A stretch of 8,683 nucleotides of DNA from Pseudomonadota bacterium (GTDB taxonomy: Bacteria; Pseudomonadota; Gammaproteobacteria; Burkholderiales; Burkholderiaceae_B). Shown piece by piece: positions 1 to 6,388 of the stretch. Where the stretch lies: contig JAEYVD010000564.1 in assembly GCA_023432075.1 (NCBI GenBank), positions 1 through 8,683 of the forward strand. Direction: 5' to 3'. The notes beneath the pieces were generated by a model, which worked only from the letters and a program-made list of their open reading frames with translations, was not told the origin of the DNA and did no database searches. Positions within the stretch are counted from its first letter, which is position 1; every line of letters begins with the position of its first letter. The position numbers were made by a program, and so were the translations under genes.

Positions 1-956
1 GCCTCGTCCAGCGCCTTGTCGAGCCGCCCGACGCTGGAGTTGCGGTCGTAGGCCCACTCGCGTTTGGCGTCGGTGTGATGGACGATTCCGCCGAAGCGTT
101 TGCCTGGCCCGGTCGTCGTCCACTGCAGCATCTGCAAGTCGCCGTCGGAATTGCCGAACGCCATGATTGGACGCTTGCCGATATGGCGCTGGATCGCCAC
201 GGGCTTGCCGGGGCCGTCGTCGTTGAAGTCCAGCTTGGGCAGGCGCATGATCTCAAACCCGCCGCCGCCGCCCGCCACGAATTCGCTGCCAAAGGTTGTC
301 CCGATCACCTGTTGGGGCGGGATGCCGTAAGCCTCCTCGGTCCACGCGCGCATAAATTCGGTTTCGCCGCCCGACACGATGTAGGTCGTAAAGCCGTTGG
401 CCCGCAGGTAGTCCAGCAGCTCACGCATCGGTACATACGTCATGCTGTCGTAGGGTAGCTTGGTGCGCGGGTGGCGGGCGGTGTCCAGCCACTGGTCCAC
501 GCGCTGCGTGTACTGGCCCACCGGCATGCCGGTGTTGGTTGCCAGCAAGATCTCCATCATGCCTCGCACGCCCGATCGGGCCACCGCTTCGTGGTCACCC
601 TGCAGCACCGCCATGAAGGGCTGGCGGGTGTACCAGTCCGGGTGCGACGGCGCCAGCGCATGTACCTCATCCATCGAGAACATGACCTGGAAGTAGATAG
701 GCTTCTCGCTCCACAGCGTGCCATCGTTGTCGAAGACGGCGATGCGGTCCGCGGCGGGGACGAAGTCCGCGCTGGCCGGGTCGGTGACTGCCTTCACGAA
801 CGCCACGATCGCCGTGCGCGACGGGCCGTCAGTCCAGGACGACAACTCGGCCTGGCTCTGGCGGCCCGATGACGCGCAGCCGGCCACCAGGAACAGGATC
901 CATAGCCAGATCCAGGCCAGCTGCCGCGCAAATCGGTGTTCGAATGAAGCGTGCAT
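1..956 (-). CDS. HAD-family phosphatase-like lipoprotein (C-terminus cut by window edge)
   Basis: About 318 residues are visible; the stop codon lies beyond the left edge. The ATG at 954-956 follows a GGGGGAA ribosome binding site. The N-terminus is a lipoprotein signal: a hydrophobic stretch at about residues 13-26 ending in the lipobox V-A-G-C with Cys27, so the mature protein is probably lipid-anchored and extracytoplasmic. Haloacid dehalogenase signatures follow in order: motif I F-D-N-D-G-T-L-W (nucleophile Asp76, Asp78), motif II I-V-S-G-G (Ser195), a candidate motif III Lys261, and motif IV G-N-S-D-G-D (Asp271, Asp273). These support a Mg-dependent phosphotransfer fold, with most of the length between motifs I and II forming a cap. 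The substrate is unknown. It lies 88 bases downstream of the FGE gene on the same strand and is probably cotranscribed. The family assignment is firm; a role in sulfatase biology is inferred only from position. Confidence 0.9.
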   Translation of the reverse strand, partial: MHASFEHRFARQLAWIWLWILFLVAGCASSGRQSQAELSSWTDGPSRTAIVAFVKAVTDPASADFVPAADRIAVFDNDGTLWSEKPIYFQVMFSMDEVHALAPSHPDWYTRQPFMAVLQGDHEAVARSGVRGMMEILLATNTGMPVGQYTQRVDQWLDTARHPRTKLPYDSMTYVPMRELLDYLRANGFTTYIVSGGETEFMRAWTEEAYGIPPQQVIGTTFGSEFVAGGGGGFEIMRLPKLDFNDDGPGKPVAIQRHIGKRPIMAFGNSDGDLQMLQWTTTGPGKRFGGIVHHTDAKREWAYDRNSSVGRLDKALDE

Positions 957-972
957 GGTGTTCCCCCGGTAT

Positions 973-1013
973 GCGCGCAACGCGCGCGGATGCTTCTGAC
1001 CGCCGGCATCCGC
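973..1013. repeat. Two small inverted repeats between the FGE and HAD genes
   Basis: The 88-base gap between the FGE stop and the HAD start holds a perfect 8-bp inverted repeat (GCGGATGC at 986-993, GCATCCGC at 1006-1013, 12-base loop) and an overlapping GCGCGC pair (973-978 and 982-987). The two cannot both form fully because they share bases 986-987. There is no T-run after either stem, so an intrinsic terminator is unlikely. A stem that modulates translation or mRNA stability between two operon genes is possible. Seen in sequence; function not known. Confidence 0.4.
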
Positions 1014-1044
1014 CTGCCCTGCCCGCTTCCTGCGCGGCAGATGC

Positions 1045-2184
1045 TCAACGGCTGGCGATGCTGCCTTGCGAAGCCTGCGCCGCCTTCCATTGCTGCGGCG
1101 TCATGACGGTTCTGAATCCGATGTGAGACATGGGATTGAGCGGGTCCGTGCCGCGGCGTGCGCTGGCGCGGTAGCTGATGCAATAGGTGTCGCTGCACAG
1201 GAAGGACCCGCCCCGGGTCACCCGCTTGGGCGCCGACACGGGCGTGCCGCCGTCGTCAGGGTCGAAGCTGTCCGCCGGCCCCGCGGGGTCCTGCGGCGGC
1301 TGGCGGAATTGCGCCTGAACCTTGAAGGCGTCCGCGCGGTACCAGTCCGACGTCCATTGCCAGACGTTCCCGGCCATGTCGTACAGGCCATAGCCATTGG
1401 GAGAAAAACTGCCCACGGGCGTGGTGCCGACCTGCACGACTTCATCCTTCACGACCGGAAACGGCTGCGGCTGGCGAGTGTCCCAGATGTTCGCCATGGC
1501 CTTGCCTTGCGGCAGCAACTCGTTGCCCCACGCGTAGGTTGCCTGCTCAAGCCCGCCCCGGGCCGCGAACTCCCATTCGGCTTCGGTAGGAAGCCGCTTG
1601 CCCGCCCACCTGGCATAGGCTTGCGCATCCTCGTAGGACACCTGCACCACCGGATGGTCGTCCTTGCCGGCGATGGTGCTGTGCGGCCCCTCGGGATGCC
1701 GCCAGTTGGCGCCGGGCACAAAGCGCCACCAACGGGAGTAGTCGCGTAGCGAAACCTCGGTCCGTGTGCCGGCAAACACCATCGCGCCGGGCTGCAACGC
1801 GCTGTCGTCGGGACGCGGCGTTCCGGCAGGGAGCTGGACGCGCAGGTCTTCCCACCGCGGCTTTTTCTCCGCGGTGGTGACGTAGCCGGTCGCCTCGACA
1901 AAGCGGCGGAACTGCGCATTCGTGACATCATGCACGTCCATCCAGAAGCCGCTCACGCGAACCTTGTGCGCGGGCCGTTCATTGGGTTGCGACATCTGAT
2001 GATCGTTGCCCATCAGGAACTCATGGCTGGGAATCCACGCCATTCCCGCCGGGCCCGCTTTGCCGTCTCCCAGCTTGACGACAGGCACGCCGTCCGCGGG
2101 CGTGGTGACGGCGACATACGCGCCGAGGGCGCCTGCCGCACAAAGGCTGACCGCCGCCAATCCGATCTTGGCTTGTTTTTTCAT
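1045..2184 (-). CDS. Formylglycine-generating enzyme (SUMF1/FGE-type), exported or membrane-anchored
   Basis: This 379-residue protein belongs to the FGE-sulfatase family, which uses oxygen and copper to oxidise a cysteine in type I sulfatases to the catalytic formylglycine. Residues 1-6 are basic and about 7-29 are hydrophobic, giving a Sec signal or uncleaved anchor. The domain starts near residue 45 with the typical G-M-x-W-I-P and F-L-M-G-N elements and contains R-L-P-T-E-A-E-W-E-F-A-A-R-G and G-N-V-W-Q-W-T. The decisive segment is R-G-G-S-F-L-C-S-D-T-Y-C, with Cys330 and Cys335 spaced as Cys336 and Cys341 of human SUMF1. Relatives with the same fold (EgtB, PvdO) lack this pair, so this is a genuine FGE. 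G-F-R near residue 357 closes the fold. The ATG at 2184 has GGAG seven bases upstream. It sits 57 bases after the TTC38-like gene; the probable client is the sulfatase at 4607-6268. Confidence 0.94.
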   Translation of the reverse strand: MKKQAKIGLAAVSLCAAGALGAYVAVTTPADGVPVVKLGDGKAGPAGMAWIPSHEFLMGNDHQMSQPNERPAHKVRVSGFWMDVHDVTNAQFRRFVEATGYVTTAEKKPRWEDLRVQLPAGTPRPDDSALQPGAMVFAGTRTEVSLRDYSRWWRFVPGANWRHPEGPHSTIAGKDDHPVVQVSYEDAQAYARWAGKRLPTEAEWEFAARGGLEQATYAWGNELLPQGKAMANIWDTRQPQPFPVVKDEVVQVGTTPVGSFSPNGYGLYDMAGNVWQWTSDWYRADAFKVQAQFRQPPQDPAGPADSFDPDDGGTPVSAPKRVTRGGSFLCSDTYCISYRASARRGTDPLNPMSHIGFRTVMTPQQWKAAQASQGSIASR

Positions 2185-2240
2185 GCGTTTTCTCCGTCAG
2201 GCGCGCAAGGCGGGCATGGGGCCGCCGGACGTGCCGCCAC

Positions 2241-3563
2241 CTATAGGGCTGCTGCCCGCGCGGCAAGCTCGCGGTTGCCCGCGCTGTTGGGCTTGAGGGC
2301 CATCCGCTCGGCCGCCAGCACCTTGGCCAGCGAGCGCGCGCCGTCGCGCAGCGCCGCTTCGACCAGGGTCAATGCCAGTACGTCGCGCTGCGCGTGACTG
2401 CCGCCGAAACGGTGCGCGAAGAGGCGCACATCGCGCAGCAGATTGACGGCAAGCGCGTAGTCTTTCCGGGCGAAAGCGGCTAGCGCATGCGCCACGGGCA
2501 ATCCCACGTCGCGGGTCATCATCGCATTGGTGCCCCGGCCGTCCGCGGCCGCCTCCATTGATTCGATGAGCGTCTGGGCGGCGGCGCCGTCACCCGCACC
2601 CAGGTACGCCATCAACGCATGCACGTCATTGAAGGCGTAGTACCCCGAGCCGCCGCGGGCTTGCCAGACATCCGCAAGCTGACGCCATCGCGCGCCGACA
2701 TCCAGGCCGCGCAGGTGCAGACGCCACAGCATGGCGGACGCGTCGACCAGATCGAGCACCTGGCCCGTGGACGCTTCCCGCAACCGGCTGTCGTACAGGG
2801 CCAGCACGTCGCCAATGTCGTCGCGGTCCAAATGGAACAGCGCCAGATGCCACCAGTTGTGGATGGCCAGCATGTTGTCGGCGGACCAGTCATCGCGCCG
2901 TCCGGTCAGCCAGGCAATACCCTCGTCGATCCGGCCCTGCATTTCCAGGACGTGAGCAACGGCGTGCACGGCCCAGGGATCGCGCGGGTTCAGTTCCAGC
3001 GCGCGGCGGCCTTGCGCTTCGGCAGGACCGTACAGATTCGTCTCTTCCAAGCCGAACGCGTGCATGCCCAAGACGTAGCCAAAGTCAGGCATCGAGCGGT
3101 CCCAGGCTGGCAGGATGCCGGCCACCCGGTCGCGCAGCATGGACGAGCGGCCGAGCAAAAAATCGCCGATGTGGCCGACCTGCAGCGCCAGCGTGTCGTG
3201 CGGATAATCGGCAAGGATGTCGGCATAGCGGCGCAGGGACCGGGAAAATTCGCCGTCGAGCCACGCGCGGGCCGCGGCGGCGTGCCGCCGTTCGCGTTCG
3301 TTGGCAATGTCATAGAGCTCTTCGGCTGCTTGGACGCTTTCGCGCAGCAGCGGTTCGACGCATTTGTCGCTGGCGGTGATCATCATGCCGGCGCGCAGCA
3401 AATGACCCATCACGAAGACCGGGTCGTCGGCCAGGGCCTCGTCAATGACGCCCAACGGATCGCCGTAGTAGCCATGGAACAGGCTTTGCGCCCGCTCGTA
3501 GGCGGCCATTGATGCCGGTTCATCGCTGGAAACCGGGTTGCCCCGTACATCGCTCAGCGCCAT
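2241..3563 (-). CDS. TTC38-like tetratricopeptide repeat protein
   Basis: The product has 440 residues and no signal peptide or membrane segment, so it is probably cytoplasmic. It consists of helical TPR-like repeats; the clearest is near residues 176-215 (A-E-A-Q-G-R-R-A-L-E-L-N-P-R-D-P-W). This runs into H-A-V-A-H-V-L-E-M-Q-G-R (His200, His204) and then H-N-W-W-H (His235, His239), which I recognise as the conserved core of TTC38-type proteins in animals and bacteria. The length is close to the usual 430-470. No catalytic function is established for the family; the clustered histidines could bind metal or a ligand, but that is a guess. The ATG at 3563 follows GGGAG seven bases away, and a good promoter lies at 3611-3640. 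It is the first gene of the probable TTC38-FGE-HAD unit. Its presence next to an FGE may be a clue to the family's role. Confidence 0.88.
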   Translation of the reverse strand: MALSDVRGNPVSSDEPASMAAYERAQSLFHGYYGDPLGVIDEALADDPVFVMGHLLRAGMMITASDKCVEPLLRESVQAAEELYDIANERERRHAAAARAWLDGEFSRSLRRYADILADYPHDTLALQVGHIGDFLLGRSSMLRDRVAGILPAWDRSMPDFGYVLGMHAFGLEETNLYGPAEAQGRRALELNPRDPWAVHAVAHVLEMQGRIDEGIAWLTGRRDDWSADNMLAIHNWWHLALFHLDRDDIGDVLALYDSRLREASTGQVLDLVDASAMLWRLHLRGLDVGARWRQLADVWQARGGSGYYAFNDVHALMAYLGAGDGAAAQTLIESMEAAADGRGTNAMMTRDVGLPVAHALAAFARKDYALAVNLLRDVRLFAHRFGGSHAQRDVLALTLVEAALRDGARSLAKVLAAERMALKPNSAGNRELAARAAAL

Positions 3564-3610
3564 GGTGGTCTCCCAAAGGCCGGCCCGCGACAGGCTTCGA
3601 AAGCTTTGAA

Positions 3611-3640
3611 ACTATAGGCATGGTTGCGATGTTCAGGCAA
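3611..3640 (-). promoter_or_regulatory. Sigma70-type promoter for the TTC38-FGE-HAD unit
   Basis: Read on the minus strand, TTGCCT (3635-3640) is followed after 18 bases by TATAGT (3611-3616). The -10 box matches consensus at five of six positions and the -35 box at four of six. Transcription would begin near 3604, giving a leader of about 40 bases before the ATG at 3563. A perfect palindrome AAAGCTTT (3600-3607) covers the predicted start point and could be an operator or chance. The promoter sits in the 130-base gap downstream of the DUF4239 gene, so the three following genes can be transcribed independently of it. Confidence 0.6.
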
Positions 3641-3693
3641 AACGCAGATGCGCTAGTGCGCGTGTACCGGGCGCATTGCGGCGCTGCACGGCG

Positions 3694-4476
3694 TCAGCGC
3701 GTTGGGGCCGGATCCCGCATGCTTTCCCGCTGTGCGAATAGCAAGGCGTCGCTCTGGTCGATGCGGATCGTGCCGATGCGCGGAAACTCGAAGTCGATGA
3801 TGATGTACAGAGCCGCGGTCATCACCACGGCGTAGATGAGCTGATGCAGCAACGTCCCCCGTTTGGTGGCCGCCAGGTTCACGCCAACCAGAAACGCGCC
3901 GGTCAGCGCCAAGAACCCCAGGAATACGTACGCCGCCAGCGGCGGATGCACCTTCTGGGCGGCGATAAGCGAGGTCGCTGCATCGAACATGTCGTTCACG
4001 GCCCCGAGGTACGACGCCCCCAGCGCCGGCGGTACACCGTTGCGTGCCGCCGCGATGGACGCGCGCCAGATCTCCTGCTGCTTCTCGGCCGCCTTGGTCG
4101 CGATGCCCGCGCGCTCCGTCAGGTCCGCGACATGGCGCTCATACCGGATCCGCTGGTCGACGTACCCGCGGAATCGTTCGCGCACGCCAGGCTGGTCGGT
4201 AGGGTCCAGCAGATCGATGCGCAGCCAGGCCGTGCCGATGGCGTTGACCTCCTCGATCACCAGATTGCGCCGTTCCGCCATGCGCTGCGCGGCGCCCGAA
4301 AAGGTAAACGCCACCAGCAGTCCCAGCAGCGCAAACACCGATGCCTCGATGGCGGCGACGCCTGGGCCACCCTGCTCTTGCAGCCCTCGGCCCAGCCGCC
4401 TACCGAAAGCGATGGCGCAAAACAGCGCCACAAAAAACGCCAAGGCCAGCCCCGCCAGGAGAAACGAGTAGTCCAT
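3694..4476 (-). CDS. DUF4239-type (bestrophin-like) integral membrane protein
   Basis: The 260-residue protein has four hydrophobic segments at about 3-24, 43-61, 180-202 and 210-228, arranged as two hairpins around a soluble helical middle of roughly 120 residues. Recognisable family marks are L-L-G-L-L-V-A-F-T-F-S-G-A-A near residue 50, followed by R-R-N-L-V-I-E-E-V-N-A-I-G-T-A-W-L-R, and D-F-E-F-P-R-I-G-T-I-R-I-D after the last segment. These fit the DUF4239 family, whose function is unproven; some database names call it bestrophin-like, implying a possible anion channel. A chloride or sulfate transport role would suit the locus but is speculation. The ATG at 4476 has a GGGG six bases upstream. 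It is transcribed away from the sulfatase across a 130-base shared intergenic region. Confidence 0.85.
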   Translation of the reverse strand: MDYSFLLAGLALAFFVALFCAIAFGRRLGRGLQEQGGPGVAAIEASVFALLGLLVAFTFSGAAQRMAERRNLVIEEVNAIGTAWLRIDLLDPTDQPGVRERFRGYVDQRIRYERHVADLTERAGIATKAAEKQQEIWRASIAAARNGVPPALGASYLGAVNDMFDAATSLIAAQKVHPPLAAYVFLGFLALTGAFLVGVNLAATKRGTLLHQLIYAVVMTAALYIIIDFEFPRIGTIRIDQSDALLFAQRESMRDPAPTR

Positions 4477-4548
4477 GAGAACCCCGCATGTCCGGTCACC
4501 GAAATGCGCCCGCCGGCCGCACGCCCATGCGGTACGCAGGCCAATGTG

Positions 4549-4577
4549 AACCGCACGGTTTGCAGCTTCGTGCGGTT
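4549..4577. promoter_or_regulatory. Operator-like inverted repeat in the sulfatase/DUF4239 divergent region
   Basis: The arms AACCGCAC (4549-4556) and GTGCGGTT (4570-4577) are perfect complements with 13 bases between them. Their starts are 21 bp apart, two helical turns, as expected for a dimeric regulator contacting one DNA face. Flanking GTGAA (4546-4550) and TTCAC (4581-4585) weakly extend the symmetry. It lies 30 bases before the sulfatase ATG. I could not find a convincing -35/-10 pair in this gap, so repressor versus activator role cannot be told; an mRNA hairpin in the leader is an alternative. Confidence 0.5.
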
Positions 4578-4596
4578 GGTTTCACTCTCAAATAGC

Positions 4597-4600
4597 GGAG
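4597..4600 (+). promoter_or_regulatory. Ribosome binding site that fixes the sulfatase start
   Basis: GGAG here is six bases upstream of the ATG at 4607. The in-frame TTG at 4601 directly abuts this site and so cannot be used efficiently, which settles the start at 4607. Confidence 0.75.
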
Positions 4601-4606
4601 TTGAAA

Positions 4607-6268
4607 ATGGCGACCAAACGAACTTTCACTTGCGGTGCCGCGGCGCTTTTCCTGGCCAGCGCGGCACTTTGCGCACCGGCTGTCGCGCAGGATCAGCGCA
4701 AACCCAACATCATCCTTCTCGTGTCGGACGACACAGGCCTGGGCGATCTCGGTCCCTATGGCGGCGGCGTCGGGCGCGGCATGCCGACGCCCAACATCGA
4801 CCGGCTGTCGAGCGAAGGCATGACCTTTTTTTCGTTCTATGCGCAGCCCAGCTGCACGCCCGGCCGCGCGGCCATGCAGACCGGCCGCATTCCCAACCGC
4901 AGCGGCATGACGACCGTGGCGTTCCAAGGCCAGGGCGGCGGCTTGCCCGCGGCGGAATGGACGCTGGGATCGGTGCTCAAGACCGCGGGCTACAAGACCT
5001 TCTTCACGGGCAAATGGCACCTGGGCGAAGCCGACTATGCCCTGCCCAACGCGCAGGGCTACGACGAGATGAAGTACGCCGGCCTTTATCACTTGAATGC
5101 CTACACCTACGCCGATCCCACCTGGTTCCCCGACATGCCCGCCGACGTGCGCGAAATGTTCCAGCGGGTCACCAAGGGCGCGCTGTCCGGCAACGCGGGA
5201 GAAAAACCGCGCGAAGAGTTCAAGATCAACGGCCAGTACGTCGACACGCCGATGGTGAACGGCCGTGAAGGCGTCGTCGGCATCCCGTTCTTCGACCGCT
5301 ACGTGGAAAAGGCGTCGCTCGACTACCTGGAGCGCAACGCCAAGTCCGAGCAGCCGTTCTTCATGAGCATCAATTTCATGAAGGTGCACCAGCCCAACAT
5401 GCCGGATCCGGACTACATCCACAAATCCCTGTCCAAGAGCAAGTACGCGGACTCGGTCGTGGAGCTGGATTCTCGCATCGGCCGCATCATGGACAAGATC
5501 CGCGAGCTGGGCTTGGACAAGAACACGCTGGTGTTCTACACGACGGACAACGGCGCCTGGCAGGATGTCTATCCCGATGCGGGCTACACCCCGCTGCGGG
5601 GCACCAAGGGAACGGTTCGAGAAGGCGGCAACCGGGTACCGGCCATCGCCTGGATGCCGGGCAAGATTGCCGCCGGCGTCAAGGACCACAGCCTGGTGGG
5701 CGGACTGGACCTGATGGCCACCTTTGCCGCGGTGGCTGGGGTGAAGCTGCCCACGAATGACCGCGAGGACAAGCCGATCATCTTTGACAGCTACGACATG
5801 TCGCCGGTGCTCTTCGGCACGGGAAAGTGCGATCGCAAGGCATGGTTCTATTTCACTGAAAACGAACTGTCGCCCGGCGCGGTACGCGTGGCCAACTACA
5901 AGGCGGTGTTCAACCTGCGCGGCGACGACGGCGCCGTGACGGGTGGACTGGCCGTGGACACGAACCTGGGCTGGAAAGGCGCCGAGTCCTACGTCGCAAC
6001 AGTGCCCCAGGTATTCGATCTGTGGGCCGATCCGCAGGAGCGATACGACATCTTCATGAGCAACGTCACCGAACGGACGTGGACGATGGTCATGGTCAAT
6101 GATGCCGTCGCCCCGCTGATGAAGACCTACATCGACTACCCGCCCCGCAAGATGCAGAGCGAAGGCTACACCGGCCCGCTGACACTGTCGGCGTACGAGC
6201 GGTTCCAGTACATCCGCGAAAGCCTGGCCAAGGACGGCTTCAACCTGTCATTGCCCAGCGGCAACTGA
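4607..6268 (+). CDS. Exported type I (formylglycine-dependent) arylsulfatase-family sulfatase
   Basis: The 553-residue protein hydrolyses sulfate esters in the periplasm. A Sec signal spans about residues 1-27 (hydrophobic core A-A-A-L-F-L-A-S-A, then A-P-A-V-A). All sulfatase hallmarks are present: S-D-D-T-G (calcium ligands Asp41, Asp42); the modification site S-C-T-P-G-R-A-A with Cys83, the residue turned into formylglycine, and Arg87; T-G-R at 92-94; G-K-W-H-L-G (Lys136, His138); V-H-Q-P (His261); T-T-D-N-G (Asp314, Asn315); and G-T-K-G-T with Lys334 followed by E-G-G-N-R-V-P. The C-terminal half carries the subfamily blocks F-T-E-N-E-L-S-P-G-A-V-R-V and F-D-L-W-A-D-P-Q-E-R-Y-D. Because Cys, not Ser, occupies position 83, it suits the FGE at 1045-2184. 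The true substrate cannot be read from the sequence. It is divergent from the FGE unit, and the lactonase gene follows after 120 bases. Confidence 0.96.
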   Translation: MATKRTFTCGAAALFLASAALCAPAVAQDQRKPNIILLVSDDTGLGDLGPYGGGVGRGMPTPNIDRLSSEGMTFFSFYAQPSCTPGRAAMQTGRIPNRSGMTTVAFQGQGGGLPAAEWTLGSVLKTAGYKTFFTGKWHLGEADYALPNAQGYDEMKYAGLYHLNAYTYADPTWFPDMPADVREMFQRVTKGALSGNAGEKPREEFKINGQYVDTPMVNGREGVVGIPFFDRYVEKASLDYLERNAKSEQPFFMSINFMKVHQPNMPDPDYIHKSLSKSKYADSVVELDSRIGRIMDKIRELGLDKNTLVFYTTDNGAWQDVYPDAGYTPLRGTKGTVREGGNRVPAIAWMPGKIAAGVKDHSLVGGLDLMATFAAVAGVKLPTNDREDKPIIFDSYDMSPVLFGTGKCDRKAWFYFTENELSPGAVRVANYKAVFNLRGDDGAVTGGLAVDTNLGWKGAESYVATVPQVFDLWADPQERYDIFMSNVTERTWTMVMVNDAVAPLMKTYIDYPPRKMQSEGYTGPLTLSAYERFQYIRESLAKDGFNLSLPSGN

Positions 6269-6306
6269 CGCCCTGCGCCTCCCGCGCGGGGACGATGGAC
6301 AGTCCA

Positions 6307-6373
6307 GGCAGGCGGCTTGCTGCTGACGATGGATGGGCGCGGCAGCACCATCCCGGCAAGCTGGCCGCCTGCC
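6307..6373. repeat. Nested inverted repeat (long hairpin) between the sulfatase and lactonase genes
   Basis: Outer arms GGCAGGCGGC (6307-6316) and GCCGCCTGCC (6364-6373) are a perfect 10-bp pair. Inside lie TTGC (6317-6320) with GCAA (6356-6359), and GGATGG (6331-6336) with CCATCC (6348-6353, 11-base loop). Together they could fold most of the 120-base gap. The structure ends five bases before AGGAGG of the next gene and has no T-run, so it is not a simple terminator. It could stabilise the upstream mRNA, attenuate read-through, or tune lactonase translation; a small repeated element is another possibility. Confidence 0.55.
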
Positions 6374-6378
6374 GTAAC

Positions 6379-6384
6379 AGGAGG
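6379..6384 (+). promoter_or_regulatory. Perfect ribosome binding site fixing the lactonase start
   Basis: AGGAGG lies four bases before the ATG at 6389. The reading frame is open further upstream to 6317, but that stretch is the intergenic hairpin, so the start at 6389 is preferred. Confidence 0.8.
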
Positions 6385-6388
6385 CTTT

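Noticed and set aside
1066..1749. 227-codon open frame on the plus strand
   Set aside because: Antisense to the FGE, whose Cys330/Cys335 motif fixes the coding strand.
1045..2184. EgtB (ergothioneine) or PvdO-type protein instead of FGE
   Set aside because: Those relatives lack the paired cysteines; here Cys330 and Cys335 match the FGE catalytic spacing and an unmodified sulfatase partner is nearby.
2619..3512. 297-codon open frame on the plus strand
   Set aside because: Antisense to the TTC38-like gene; low-complexity H/V/Q/R composition with no family pattern.
4601..4606. TTG start two codons upstream of the sulfatase ATG
   Set aside because: It directly abuts the GGAG ribosome binding site, leaving no spacer; the ATG at 4607 has a six-base spacer.
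3844..5268. 474-codon open frame on the plus strand
   Set aside because: It runs antisense through the DUF4239 gene and then out of frame into the sulfatase; its composition is arginine/glutamine-rich and no family is recognisable, as expected of a shadow frame in GC-rich DNA.
4496..5689. 397-codon open frame on the minus strand
   Set aside because: Antisense to the sulfatase, whose catalytic motifs are all intact on the plus strand.
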